Below, piece after piece: positions 39,649 through 47,702 of a stretch of 64,000 bases of DNA. Position 1 is the first letter of the stretch. Every line of letters starts with the position of its first letter. A program made the position numbers and the translations under genes. The DNA is from Rhizobium acidisoli (GTDB lineage: Bacteria > Pseudomonadota > Alphaproteobacteria > Rhizobiales > Rhizobiaceae), in NCBI RefSeq assembly GCF_002531755.2, contig NZ_CP035002.1, positions 620,001 through 684,000 on the forward strand, written 5' to 3'. The notes below the pieces were generated by a model, which was not told the origin of the DNA, searched no databases, and saw nothing but the letters and a program-made list of their open reading frames with translations.

Positions 39649-40706
39649 CGCTGAAGGCCGCAGTCATCGCCGACGATCTGACGGGCGCGCTCGATACCGG
39701 CACGCCCTTTGTCGCCGCCGGCCTTTCGGTCGCAGTCGCCGTCGATGTCGGGGCGGCCCGGGATGCGATCGCCACTGGCTGCGACGTCGTGGTCATCAAC
39801 ACCGCTTCGCGCGCGCTTGACGAGCGCCGGGCCCCCGAAAGGATCCGGCTGGCTGTGGAGATGCTTGGCGGCGTGAAGCCGCGCATCGTCATGAAGAAGA
39901 TCGACTCCCGGCTGAAGGGCAATGTCGCAGCGGAAAGCCTGGCGCTGGCAGCTGCGCTCGGTCTGAAGAACATTCTCGTGGCGCCTGCCATTCCCGATCA
40001 GGAGCGCCTGACCTACCGCGGCTGCGTCGTCGGTCGCGGTGTCGACAGACCGCTGCCGATTGCCGATCTGTTCGCGGGTGCTGACAATGTTTTGGTTGCC
40101 GATGCCGAAGACGATACCGATCTCGACCAGATCGTCGAGGGTCATGTCTGGCTGACGACGCTTGCCGTCGGCGCGCGCGGCCTCGGCGCGGCATTCGCCC
40201 GCCGGCTTGGTGAAACGGGGCGGCGGCCGATGACGGAATTTACGGCAAGCCCGCGCACGCTGTTTGCCTTCGGCTCACGCGATCCGATCACCTCAGCCCA
40301 GATGAACCGGCTCGAAGCCTCGGGCGCCTTGCGCATGGTGGTGGATGCGCCGATGGGGCAGATCGAATGCGGGGAGGGCCTGGCGCTGCCGGCGCTGCTG
40401 CGCTGCAGCGGCGACATGGCCGCCGATGCGGCGCTCGTCGCCGGTGACTTTGCCGCAGGCGTCAAAAGGGTGATCGACGATACTAGGCCCGATATGCTGA
40501 TGGTCGGCGGCGGCGATACCGCGCTGGCGGTTTTCCGTTCATTGGGGGTGAGGGTGCTCATGCCGAAGGGCGAAATCGAAGCCGGCATTCCCTGGTTCGA
40601 TGTCACGGCCGCCGACGGGCGGTCTTTTCGGTGCGCCGTCAAGTCGGGGGGCTTCGGTAAGCCGGATAGTTTGTTAAAACTGGTTCTTCGGAATCAGGCG
40701 GCATAA
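39645..40706 (+). CDS. Four-carbon acid sugar kinase family protein (DUF1537)
   Basis: 353 residues. The N-terminal domain opens with VIADDLTGALDTG and has KKIDSRLKGN, the family's substrate-side motifs. The C-terminal nucleotide domain has MVGGGDTALAVFRSLGV. DUF1537 kinases phosphorylate D-threonate, L-threonate, D-erythronate or 3-oxo-tetronate at the 4-OH. It is shorter than the usual 400-430 residues, mostly in the C-terminal domain. Translationally coupled to the importer, which ties uptake to this step. The PdxA2-like enzyme at 29038 would act next. Confidence 0.88.
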   Translation: MTLKAAVIADDLTGALDTGTPFVAAGLSVAVAVDVGAARDAIATGCDVVVINTASRALDERRAPERIRLAVEMLGGVKPRIVMKKIDSRLKGNVAAESLALAAALGLKNILVAPAIPDQERLTYRGCVVGRGVDRPLPIADLFAGADNVLVADAEDDTDLDQIVEGHVWLTTLAVGARGLGAAFARRLGETGRRPMTEFTASPRTLFAFGSRDPITSAQMNRLEASGALRMVVDAPMGQIECGEGLALPALLRCSGDMAADAALVAGDFAAGVKRVIDDTRPDMLMVGGGDTALAVFRSLGVRVLMPKGEIEAGIPWFDVTAADGRSFRCAVKSGGFGKPDSLLKLVLRNQAA

Positions 40707-40727
40707 GAGACCGCCGGGGAGAATGAC

Positions 40728-41492
40728 GTGGTTGAAGTGAATAGCGAATCGTTGAACGCGGAAGCCGGCCCGCCGGGCAAGCCCGAACGCGGCAAGGCCG
40801 TCAAGCTGGTCGATCGCGTCTTCGATCAACTGCTCGAGCGTATTCGCGGCGGGAACTATCCACCGGATTCACGCCTGCCGGGCGAACATGAACTTGCCTC
40901 AATGCTCGGTGTTTCCCGTCCGATCGTGCGCGATGCGCTGGCCCGCCTGCGCGATCAGGGCATGGTCTATGCAAGGCAGGGCGCCGGCACCTTCGTCAGC
41001 GCCCATGGCTCGCCGACGACGCAGCTCGCCTATTCGCCGGTCAAGACCATCGCCGACATTCAGCGCTGCTACGAATTCCGCCTGACCATCGAACCGGCCG
41101 CGGCCTATTTCGCTGCCAAGCGCCGCAATGAGCAGGCGATTCAGAAAATCGCCAGCGCCCTTGCCGATCTGCGCGAGGCGACCAGCCACCAGCTTCACCG
41201 CACCGATGCCGATTTCATCTTCCACCGCACTGTGACGGAGGCAGCCAACAATCACTATTACACGGCTTCCATCGATGCGCTGAAGGCGCATATCGCCGTC
41301 GGCATGCATCTCCACGGCCTTTCCCTGCTCGGCCCCCGCCAGGGGCTGGAACAGGTCTATGAAGAGCATAACGCAATCTACAGGGCGATCGCCGATGGCC
41401 GGGCCGACGACGCGCAAAGGCTGATGAAGGCGCATCTCGAAGGCTCCCGCGACCGTCTGTTCGAGGGTAGGGCGCTCGATTTGTCGTTTTGA
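40728..41492 (+). CDS. GntR-family regulator, FadR/FCD subfamily
   Basis: 254 residues from GTG 40728. The winged helix (about 25-90) contains LPGEHELASMLGVSRPIVRDALARLRDQGMV and ends in RQGAGTFVS. The FCD effector domain follows, with conserved Asp/His metal ligands (HRTDADFIFHRTVTEAANN and EEHNAIYRAIADG). It lies 21 bases after the kinase gene and is the only regulator in the island, so it probably senses a pathway acid sugar and represses the operons. Confidence 0.88.
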   Translation: MVEVNSESLNAEAGPPGKPERGKAVKLVDRVFDQLLERIRGGNYPPDSRLPGEHELASMLGVSRPIVRDALARLRDQGMVYARQGAGTFVSAHGSPTTQLAYSPVKTIADIQRCYEFRLTIEPAAAYFAAKRRNEQAIQKIASALADLREATSHQLHRTDADFIFHRTVTEAANNHYYTASIDALKAHIAVGMHLHGLSLLGPRQGLEQVYEEHNAIYRAIADGRADDAQRLMKAHLEGSRDRLFEGRALDLSF

Positions 41493-41720
41493 GTCCACCA
41501 CGGAGAATTGCCGGGCGGTTGCTCGGGCGCCCTCGGATACCTTAAATCAATAACGGAAAACGATTACGCCCTTTGCGGCATGAGTTCCGTCGGGCGCCGT
41601 TCAATGACGGTCGGTCCATCCCGACCTTCTAATTAAGTGACCTCTAGAACCCGCATCCATTTTTATAATTATTCTTAATGGGAAGATGGTTCACTCCAGG
41701 AAATTTCAGGAGTGGCTTTT

Positions 41721-42623
41721 ATGCTGGCGGTCTTTCGAATTATCGTCGTAGCTTGGATATTGATGCCAGCGGCCGCACTCGCGGCTGCTGACGACTGGCG
41801 GGTCGTCAAGGCGACCGACCAGGTGACGTATTCAATCGACGAAACACACTGGATGAGTTTACGCGCTGGCGACGTGGTTCCGAACCGAGCCTCCGTTTCG
41901 ACCGGCCCGCATGGGCGAGTTCAACTTTCCAGAGGTGTCGAGAACATTACCTTTCATCCCAACACCCGTGCCTCCATCACGACCACCGGTGTTCTGTCCA
42001 GGAAGACCGAGGTCCTCCAGCAAATCGGCGCGCTAGACCTTGAAATCGAGAAACGAAGCCAACCCCATACGACTGTACAAACACCCTACCTTGCGGCCGT
42101 CGTCAAAGGAACGATCTTCCACGTGACCGTCGGCAAGACGAAGGCATCCGTTTCGGTGGATCGCGGCTTGGTCCAGGTCACCTCATTCGACCGAGGACAG
42201 CAGTCGAATGTCGGGCCGCGTCAGAGCGTGACCGTCGACAATAAGACCGGTATGACGGTCGGCGGCCAGCGATCCAGACCCCAAATCACGTCGGTCGAAC
42301 CCACGGTGGCTAAGGTTCCAGCGCTCGGTACCACGAAACTCGCGGGCGAAACAAAAGCATCCGGCGCCAAGAGCACGTCTTCGGCTGCGGGCAAAGGCAG
42401 CAGTTCCAGCGCAAGCAACGCTGGCAATAACGCGGATAGCAAGGGTAACAGCAGTTCAGGCAGCAGCGGCAACTCCGGCAGCAACGGCAACGGCAAATCT
42501 GGTGGGAATGGAAACGGCAATTCGAGTGGTAGCGGTAACGGTAGGAATGGAAGCGGCGGGGGCAACGGAAATTCCAGTGGCAACGACAATTCCGGCGGAC
42601 ACGGTAAAGGCAAGGACAAGTGA
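41721..42623 (+). CDS. FecR-domain secreted protein with Gly/Ser/Asn-rich tail
   Basis: 300 residues. A Sec signal peptide (residues 1-22, ending ALAAADDW) is followed by a FecR-like beta domain to about residue 165 (GRVQLSRGVENITFHPNTRA, then TPYLAAVVKGTIFHVTV). The last 95 residues are low complexity: mostly Gly, Ser and Asn with scattered Lys, ending GKGKDK. There is no FecI sigma or FecA receptor nearby, so it is not a classic iron-citrate regulator. Probably periplasmic or surface-exposed; role unknown. AGGAG lies 8 bases before ATG 41721. Confidence 0.8.
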   Translation: MLAVFRIIVVAWILMPAAALAAADDWRVVKATDQVTYSIDETHWMSLRAGDVVPNRASVSTGPHGRVQLSRGVENITFHPNTRASITTTGVLSRKTEVLQQIGALDLEIEKRSQPHTTVQTPYLAAVVKGTIFHVTVGKTKASVSVDRGLVQVTSFDRGQQSNVGPRQSVTVDNKTGMTVGGQRSRPQITSVEPTVAKVPALGTTKLAGETKASGAKSTSSAAGKGSSSSASNAGNNADSKGNSSSGSSGNSGSNGNGKSGGNGNGNSSGSGNGRNGSGGGNGNSSGNDNSGGHGKGKDK

Positions 42624-42672
42624 GGGTCCTTGTGCAGGAGCGTCGATTGCAGCGGTGACCTGCGTTTGAAGA

Positions 42673-43800
42673 TCAGGTTGGAACTTCAAGCGTGAACACC
42701 GTCCGCGACTCATCGGACACTACTTTCAACCGGCCGCCATGGGCCTTTGCAATTTCACTGGCGATATAAAGGCCAAGTCCGAGCCCCTGCTTGCCGCCAT
42801 CTGCGACCCTGGTGAAGGGCAGAAATAACCGTTCGACGGCGTCGGCCGGTATCGGTTCACCGGCGTTTGCCACCGAGAGTTCGAACCCCGCCCCCTTCGA
42901 TCGGGCAGTGATTGTTATCGGGCCGTCCGGGGCGCCGTGTGCGACAGCGTTGGCAAGAAGGTTTGACGTGAGCTGGGCGAGCTTCGGACCGTCGCACATG
43001 ATCGGCAGTGGGAGTTCGACATCCGCGTCGATCGTTCTGCCGGGACGGGCTCGGGAAATCTCGTTGACAACCTGAAGCAGGACCGTGGCCAAATCCGTCT
43101 CGCACAGCCTCACAGGGATCCCGCCGCCAAGCCGCCCGCGAGCAAAATCCATGATGTCGTCGATGAGCCCGCTCATTCTCTTAACCGTCGCCTCCACAAG
43201 CGACACAATCGTTTCCTGCTGCTCGTTGAGGGGGGATCTGGCGATCGCGCGCATGCCGCCATCGATCGCGGCGAGCGGATTTCTGAGATCGTGACCAAGA
43301 ACAGCGATGAACTGCTCGCGAAGCGCTGCCGTCTCCCGTTCGTCCAGGAGCGTGCCCTCCACCGTCGCAAGGGCGTCGCGCGCCTGCTTGCCGGCCTGCC
43401 GCAGGTTTTGCTCGTATGCCATCCGGTGCGTTGCTCGGATCACGGTGAGCCGGAGAAAGAGCGGTTGCCCCGCGGCATCGCGCTGCTCAAAGCCGTTGAT
43501 CAGAACTGGGATCTTGCCTCCGCTGGAGCTTCGCATCTCCAGCATGATTTCTTCGAACTCACCCTGCATCCTAAGCATGGGGGCGAGGTGGGTCTCGAGA
43601 TAGATACTGCCCCCGACGGTCAGCAGCTCGGAGAGGCGTTTGCCCACCAGTTCCTGCACCGTGTGGCCAAGCCACCTGGCAAGCCGACCATTCGCTCGAA
43701 GGACGATACCCCCGGGCGACACGACGAGATTGCCCGCCATCGTATTTTCGAAGAGGTTCTCGAAGTCGTCCTGAAGGCTCTTCGGCGCCGCGTGATCCAT
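42673..43800 (-). CDS. PAS-domain sensor histidine kinase
   Basis: 375 residues, no membrane helix. A PAS domain covers about 12-125 (NLFENTMAGNLVVSPGGIVLRANGRLA region). A short coiled coil leads to the HisKA H-box with His170 in AVLGHDLRNPLAA, then an HATPase domain with LTSNLLANAVAHG and GLGLGLYIASEIAKAHGG. Its ATG lies one base after the stop of an RsbQ-like hydrolase. In known modules an RsbQ-type hydrolase activates a partner PAS domain, here with kinase output. No intact response regulator is nearby. Confidence 0.88.
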   Translation of the reverse strand: MDHAAPKSLQDDFENLFENTMAGNLVVSPGGIVLRANGRLARWLGHTVQELVGKRLSELLTVGGSIYLETHLAPMLRMQGEFEEIMLEMRSSSGGKIPVLINGFEQRDAAGQPLFLRLTVIRATHRMAYEQNLRQAGKQARDALATVEGTLLDERETAALREQFIAVLGHDLRNPLAAIDGGMRAIARSPLNEQQETIVSLVEATVKRMSGLIDDIMDFARGRLGGGIPVRLCETDLATVLLQVVNEISRARPGRTIDADVELPLPIMCDGPKLAQLTSNLLANAVAHGAPDGPITITARSKGAGFELSVANAGEPIPADAVERLFLPFTRVADGGKQGLGLGLYIASEIAKAHGGRLKVVSDESRTVFTLEVPT

Positions 43801-43801
43801 C

Positions 43802-44601
43802 TCAAGCGGCCTCTGCAAGGAAGTTTTCGATAGCGGCAATCGTCTCCTTGGGTGCACTCAGATTGGGGCAGTGGCCGGTCGCCTTCATCACCACCAAGCT
43901 GCTCTTCAGAAGCTGCCTGTGCAGGTACTCGCCGACCTCAATCGGGGCAATCACGTCGCTTGAACATTGAAGGATCAGTGTCGGGGTGTCGAAGCCCTGT
44001 AGGAGTTTCCTGCAGTCTGACAGAAAGGTCGTGCGGGCGAAATGCCGCGCGATCTCTGGATCCGTCCTGCAGAAGCTCTCCGTCAACTCCTCGGCGAGCC
44101 CGGGTCTGTCCGGATTGCCCATGATGACGGGCGCCATCGCACCGGACCATCCTAGGTGATTGGAATCCAGAAAGTCCATCAGCTCCTCTATCTGACCCTG
44201 CGAGAAGCCGCCGACATAGCCGTCGCTGTCGATATAACAGGGGGAGGGGCCGACCATGACAAGCGACTTGAAGAGATCAGGACGCTTCTTAGCCGCGATC
44301 AGTCCGACCATGGCGCTGACCGAATGGCCGACGAAGACGACCTTCTTCAGCGATAGGGCATCGATAATCTCCACGACGTCGTCCGCATAGCCATCGAGGG
44401 TGGCATACTTTTCGAAGGAGTAGGCCTTCAGGTCCGACTTGCCGGCACCGACATTGTCGAACAAAACGACGGGTATTTGCCCTCAAAGGTCGGAGCCACG
44501 AACCGCCACATGTTGCTGTCGCAGCCAAACCCGTGGGCGAAAACCATTGCTTCGTCGCCCGCGCCGCGCACGACTACATTATTTCTGCCGATGACATCCA
44601 T
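43802..44601 (-). pseudogene. RsbQ-like alpha/beta hydrolase with an internal frameshift
   Basis: The gene opens at ATG 44601 (MDVIGRNNVVVRGAGDEAM, HGFGCDSNMWRF) and continues after about residue 44 in another frame (LFDNVGAGKSDLKAYS to the stop at 43802). The break is at the GGG run 44471-44473, where one base appears missing. Downstream, the nucleophile elbow GHSVSAMVG and catalytic histidine (ATGHCPN) are intact. The family (RsbQ, relatives of plant KAI2/D14) senses small molecules and activates PAS partners. It is either a real loss or a sequencing error. Confidence 0.82.
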
Positions 44602-44754
44602 CAGGACAACATAAGCCAACGGTCACAAAAAGATAGCTTGATAAAACGCCGCACAGGTTGACTGCAATCGCATTTGAACTTGCATGACTTTTTCGGCGTG
44701 GCTTCACCGACGTCAGCCAGAAAGGATCGAATCTGGCAGTTATGTTTCAGCCGC

Positions 44755-44779
44755 GGAACCCCTGAACATTGTATTGTTT
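44755..44779 (+). promoter_or_regulatory. EcfG-like general stress promoter before the response-regulator remnant
   Basis: GGAAC (44755-44759), 16 bases, GTTT (44776-44779). Alphaproteobacterial EcfG promoters are close to GGAAC-N16/17-CGTT; spacing here is one base short of the other sites in this window. Confidence 0.4.
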
Positions 44780-44811
44780 TGGGCAACGGGGACAGATCGA
44801 GCGAGATCGGA

Positions 44812-45110
44812 ATGACGATCAAGATACTCGTGGTGAAGGATGAGCCGCTCCTTCAAATGGCGGCGGTAAATCTCGTCGAAGACGCTGGTTTCGAAGCGCT
44901 GGAAGCCGGTGACGGCGAAGAGCCGCTCGCTCTCCTCGAAGCCGTTTCTGACATCCGATTTTGAGCGATATGAGATGCCGCAGATGGATGGCGTTTGCCT
45001 TGGCGATTGCAGTCCGCGAGCGTTGGCCGCCCATCGAAATCGTCGTCGTTTCCGACAAGGCCACGACAGCTGTCGCCGCTCTGCCGGGACGCGGCGTTTT
45101 GTTTTACCAT
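44812..45110 (+). pseudogene. Decayed response-regulator receiver gene
   Basis: ATG 44812 starts a receiver domain (MTIKILVVKDEPLLQMAA, then EDAGFEALEAGDGEEPLALLE) that stops at 44964. The family text resumes in other frames: YEMPQMDGV near 44972-44995, then LAIAVRERWPPIEIVVVSD near 45000-45055, ending LPGRGVLF near 45110. At least two frameshifts separate these parts. VVKDEP replaces the usual VVEDEP, and the phospho-acceptor region is broken. Non-functional. Confidence 0.75.
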
Positions 45111-45168
45111 ATGATTTGGTGCGTTATGGACACTTGATAAGGCTGGCAGCCTAGGTGCAGTTGCAGAA

Positions 45169-45193
45169 GGTGCGTCATCGACGCATCTTTTTT
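45169..45193 (+). terminator. Rho-independent terminator
   Basis: A 7-bp stem with one G-U pair (45169-45175 with 45181-45187), loop CATCG, then six T (45188-45193). It lies after the response-regulator remnant and before the small gene at 45236. Confidence 0.65.
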
Positions 45194-45235
45194 GAATCTT
45201 GCGCGTTTCATCGTCTTCAAATGGAGGAGACGGCA

Positions 45236-45421
45236 ATGTCCAAACGCGAAATGGTCGATACCGGCTCTGACAAGCGGTACGTGCGCCGCGATCCGAAGGG
45301 CCGCTTCAGTACGTCCGTCGATGTCGGACGATCCCTTTCCGCTGACAAACGCCACAAGGCCAAGGGCGATGCGAAGCCGGGAGAGGGCGATCGCGGCGAT
45401 CATCGCTCCAAAAAGCATTGA
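45236..45421 (+). CDS. Small basic rhizobial protein
   Basis: 61 residues, MSKREMVDTGSDKRYVRRD then GRFSTSVDVGRSLSADKRHKAK and a charged tail. I recognise the opening and the SVDVGRSLSADKR block as conserved in rhizobia, but no function is known. Highly basic and hydrophilic, probably disordered or nucleic-acid-associated (inference). GGAGGAG precedes ATG 45236. The next gene begins within a few bases. Confidence 0.75.
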   Translation: MSKREMVDTGSDKRYVRRDPKGRFSTSVDVGRSLSADKRHKAKGDAKPGEGDRGDHRSKKH

Positions 45422-45438
45422 CCTTCGGCGGCCCAGGC

Positions 45439-45723
45439 GTGTCAACAATATCGTTAAGAGACCTCGCGGCGCCCGAATGCGAAGCGCTGCTAGAGAAACT
45501 GGCCCTCACGCTTGAGCGGAATGCAGATTGGGCAGCGACCGAGGGCGACGACGAGTTGGAGGCGCTAATGCGCGTGGTCGGATCGGGCATCCTGTCAGTG
45601 GCACACGATTTGGCCGCAGCCGACATCTTCCTGGTTGAGGATGTAGCTGCTCGGGCTGTCAGTTTGATCGCCACGTTTCATGTCAAGTATCCGCACTATC
45701 CCATCGGGCCAAACCTGCACTGA
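45439..45723 (+). CDS. Hypothetical helical protein
   Basis: 94 residues from GTG 45439; a TTG at 45418 overlapping the previous stop is an alternative. The protein is acidic and helical (CEALLEKLALTLERNADWAATEGDDELEALMRVV), with LAAADIFLVEDVAARAVSLI near the middle. No signal peptide or motif. Probably cotranscribed with the small basic protein upstream. Function unknown. Confidence 0.55.
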   Translation: MSTISLRDLAAPECEALLEKLALTLERNADWAATEGDDELEALMRVVGSGILSVAHDLAAADIFLVEDVAARAVSLIATFHVKYPHYPIGPNLH

Positions 45724-45761
45724 GGGGCGGAAGGCTAAGAATGCGCAAGGGCCGCAGAAGG

Positions 45762-46061
45762 TCAAAGCCGATCAATCGCCGTCGACCTGACGACGATCTC
45801 GTTTTGCTCGAAGCGGATCTCCAATGCCTTACGGTAGGATGTCCACCATTCCCGGTCGAGAGCGTCCGCCATGACTTCGACGACGATGATACGATCTTTC
45901 TCGATGGCACCACCCTCACTCCATAAGCCCTCCGCCGGAGCGTTGACGTAAAGCGTTGCGCCGCCGAACTTGTCGGTCAGCTCGCTGCGCACGGCGTCAA
46001 ACCGGCTATGAGCATCGCTGTCCGGTGCCGGGAGGAGGATCTCAATCAGATATTTAGTCAT
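45762..46061 (-). CDS. Hypothetical small protein
   Basis: 99 residues from ATG 46061 (MTKYLIEILLPAPDSDAH). Composition suggests a small alpha/beta fold: alternate strands (YLIEILLP, RIIVVEVMAD, IRFEQNEIVVRSTAI) and helices. The start is chosen at the family-like MTKYLIE; the frame is open to 46130. Convergent with 45439-45723. No function can be given; the location suggests a stress-related gene. Confidence 0.65.
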   Translation of the reverse strand: MTKYLIEILLPAPDSDAHSRFDAVRSELTDKFGGATLYVNAPAEGLWSEGGAIEKDRIIVVEVMADALDREWWTSYRKALEIRFEQNEIVVRSTAIDRL

Positions 46062-46146
46062 CAGCGATGAAACCACACGCAGGTTGGATCGGTTCTGAAG
46101 GCCAGATTCACGACATAAGTGCTCAGCCATAGCCGCCTAAACCTGG

Positions 46147-46542
46147 TTAATATGCCAGGCGTCCCCACGTCGGATCCCATTCCACCCCTTCCACGAGTTC
46201 GATGAAGACGGGGTGGTTGCTGTTGCCATTGTGGGACTCTGCCAGCTTAAACGCCGCCTCGGGTTCCATCTCCTCGCCGGGAAATATCGTGTCGTCTTGG
46301 TCCTCGTCCGCCACCTTGCGAACATAGCCTCGGATCTCGTTGCCCGAGTGGTAGAATTTAACGATCAACGAGCCTGCCGGGGCGACACCTGAGTAATAGC
46401 GCACATATTCCGACGTCGCCGCTGCGGGATCGACGGTGACGTCACCGGCTCTATTCCAATGAGCACGATCTTGGCCGGCCGGACGACCTTCGCTTTCCCA
46501 AATCCGGTAGGCGCGGGTTCTTCTCTCTTCGTCGTTCATCAT
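46147..46542 (-). CDS. DUF2934 N-terminal protein
   Basis: 131 residues. Residues 6-30 (RRTRAYRIWESEGRPAGQDRAHW) are the short DUF2934 helix motif common in rhizobial plasmid-borne proteins. The remainder (EYVRYYSGVAPAGSLIVKFYHSGNEIRGYVRKV) resembles a small beta-rich domain, otherwise unrecognised. GGAGG lies just before tandem ATGs at 46542 and 46539. Function unknown. Confidence 0.75.
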   Translation of the reverse strand: MMNDEERRTRAYRIWESEGRPAGQDRAHWNRAGDVTVDPAAATSEYVRYYSGVAPAGSLIVKFYHSGNEIRGYVRKVADEDQDDTIFPGEEMEPEAAFKLAESHNGNSNHPVFIELVEGVEWDPTWGRLAY

Positions 46543-46615
46543 CGACCTCCGACAGGGGCCCTGGATCCTCTTGGGCGAACCTCGGCATCTCAAGACACCG
46601 AGGCTTTATTGCTGA

Positions 46616-47143
46616 CTATTTGTTTAGTTCCTTGGCCATCTGCAGATGATGTTCGAGAGCAGGGCGCGTCTTTGCCGCCCAGGCCTTTAGCTCCGGGTTG
46701 TCACCTTCATCGCCATAGCGCTTGAAGAGGTCGACCGCATCTTCATGAGCAGCTTCCTGATCCGAATGATACTGCTTGTTGAAATCTTCTCCCTTCAGGC
46801 CGTTCAGCTTGTCCAGCATGCTTTGCTGAGCTGACGTCATAGCGCTGGGAAGGGTGGCCTTGACCTTGCCGCCGGAGACCAGTGCTTTCAGCTCGCCGCT
46901 GGTCTTCTGATGGTCGGCGACCATCTGCTGCGCAAACGCTTTTGTCGCATCGTCGCCCCGTTCGGCAGCCAGTTTGCTAGAAGCAACTTCGAACATGTCG
47001 CTTGCGGCTGCTTCCTTCACGAAATCCTCGGTTTTCGGCGGAACGCCCATCAAGGAATTGACGCCAGTCTTTTCGGCGGCCGATTGCGCGAAGGCGGGAA
47101 CGGCGAGCGAGAGGGCAAGTGAGGCAATGATAAAGCGGTTCAT
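46616..47143 (-). CDS. DUF4142 periplasmic protein
   Basis: 175 residues. A Sec signal peptide (MNRFIIASLALSLAVPAFAQ) leads into the DUF4142 four-helix region (FVKEAAASDMFEVASSKLAAER, then FAQQMVADHQKTSGEL). These ferritin-like helical proteins are periplasmic and often stress-induced; their activity is not established. An EcfG-like promoter lies 28 bases upstream of the start. Confidence 0.88.
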   Translation of the reverse strand: MNRFIIASLALSLAVPAFAQSAAEKTGVNSLMGVPPKTEDFVKEAAASDMFEVASSKLAAERGDDATKAFAQQMVADHQKTSGELKALVSGGKVKATLPSAMTSAQQSMLDKLNGLKGEDFNKQYHSDQEAAHEDAVDLFKRYGDEGDNPELKAWAAKTRPALEHHLQMAKELNK

Positions 47144-47170
47144 CGGGATCTCCTGGGTTGATCACCGCTA

Positions 47171-47195
47171 AACTATTGGACAAGCCGAGAGTTCC
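47171..47195 (-). promoter_or_regulatory. EcfG-like promoter of the DUF4142 gene
   Basis: On the minus strand: GGAAC (47195-47191), 16 bases, AGTT (47174-47171). This matches the general-stress sigma consensus GGAAC-N16-CGTT in all but one base. Confidence 0.6.
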
Positions 47196-47233
47196 CGTCG
47201 TTCCGGAAAGCTTTATCAAAGGCGGAAGAAGGC

Positions 47234-47692
47234 TCATCTGTCAGCAGGCTTTTGCTTCTTGATGATGCTGATGTTGCCGCTCACCTCGAGGATCGCAAAC
47301 TTGATCTCCGTTACGCTTTCGATGCCTTCCTGGCTTCGTGCCGCTTCCATGACGTCTTCTTTCTGGAGGCGGGAGCCTTTGAGGGCGCGTTCGTCGTAAA
47401 CACCGTCCGCCACGAGGACGGTCGGCACGCCATCGACGATATGCGCTGCTGGCGGCCACCATCTCTTGACATAAGAAAGGCCGATATCTGTGGTGAATAG
47501 TGTAAGGATCAAGATGACGGCGTTGGTGATGGAGAAATCGTCCCCCAACATCGCCTGCTGTGTGGTTTCGGAGATTACCAGCACGATCACCAGATCGAAC
47601 GGCGTCATTTGCGCCAAAGTCCGCCTTCCCGACAGGCGAATGATCACCAGCAGTGTGAAATAGATTGCCAATCCGCGTAATACCGCATCCAC
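47234..47692 (-). CDS. DUF421 (YetF-like) membrane protein
   Basis: 152 residues. Two or three N-terminal helices (AIYFTLLVIIRLSGRRTLAQMTPFDLVIVLVISE) carry the diagnostic GRRT-LAQ-TPFD-V motif. The C-terminal cytoplasmic domain includes the R-x-KE-like LQKEDVMEAARSQEGI. Function unknown; homologues are often stress- or envelope-related. It starts 11 bases after the stop of the methyltransferase fusion and shares its transcript. Confidence 0.88.
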   Translation of the reverse strand: MDAVLRGLAIYFTLLVIIRLSGRRTLAQMTPFDLVIVLVISETTQQAMLGDDFSITNAVILILTLFTTDIGLSYVKRWWPPAAHIVDGVPTVLVADGVYDERALKGSRLQKEDVMEAARSQEGIESVTEIKFAILEVSGNISIIKKQKPADR

Positions 47693-47702
47693 GTTGTCGC
47701 CC

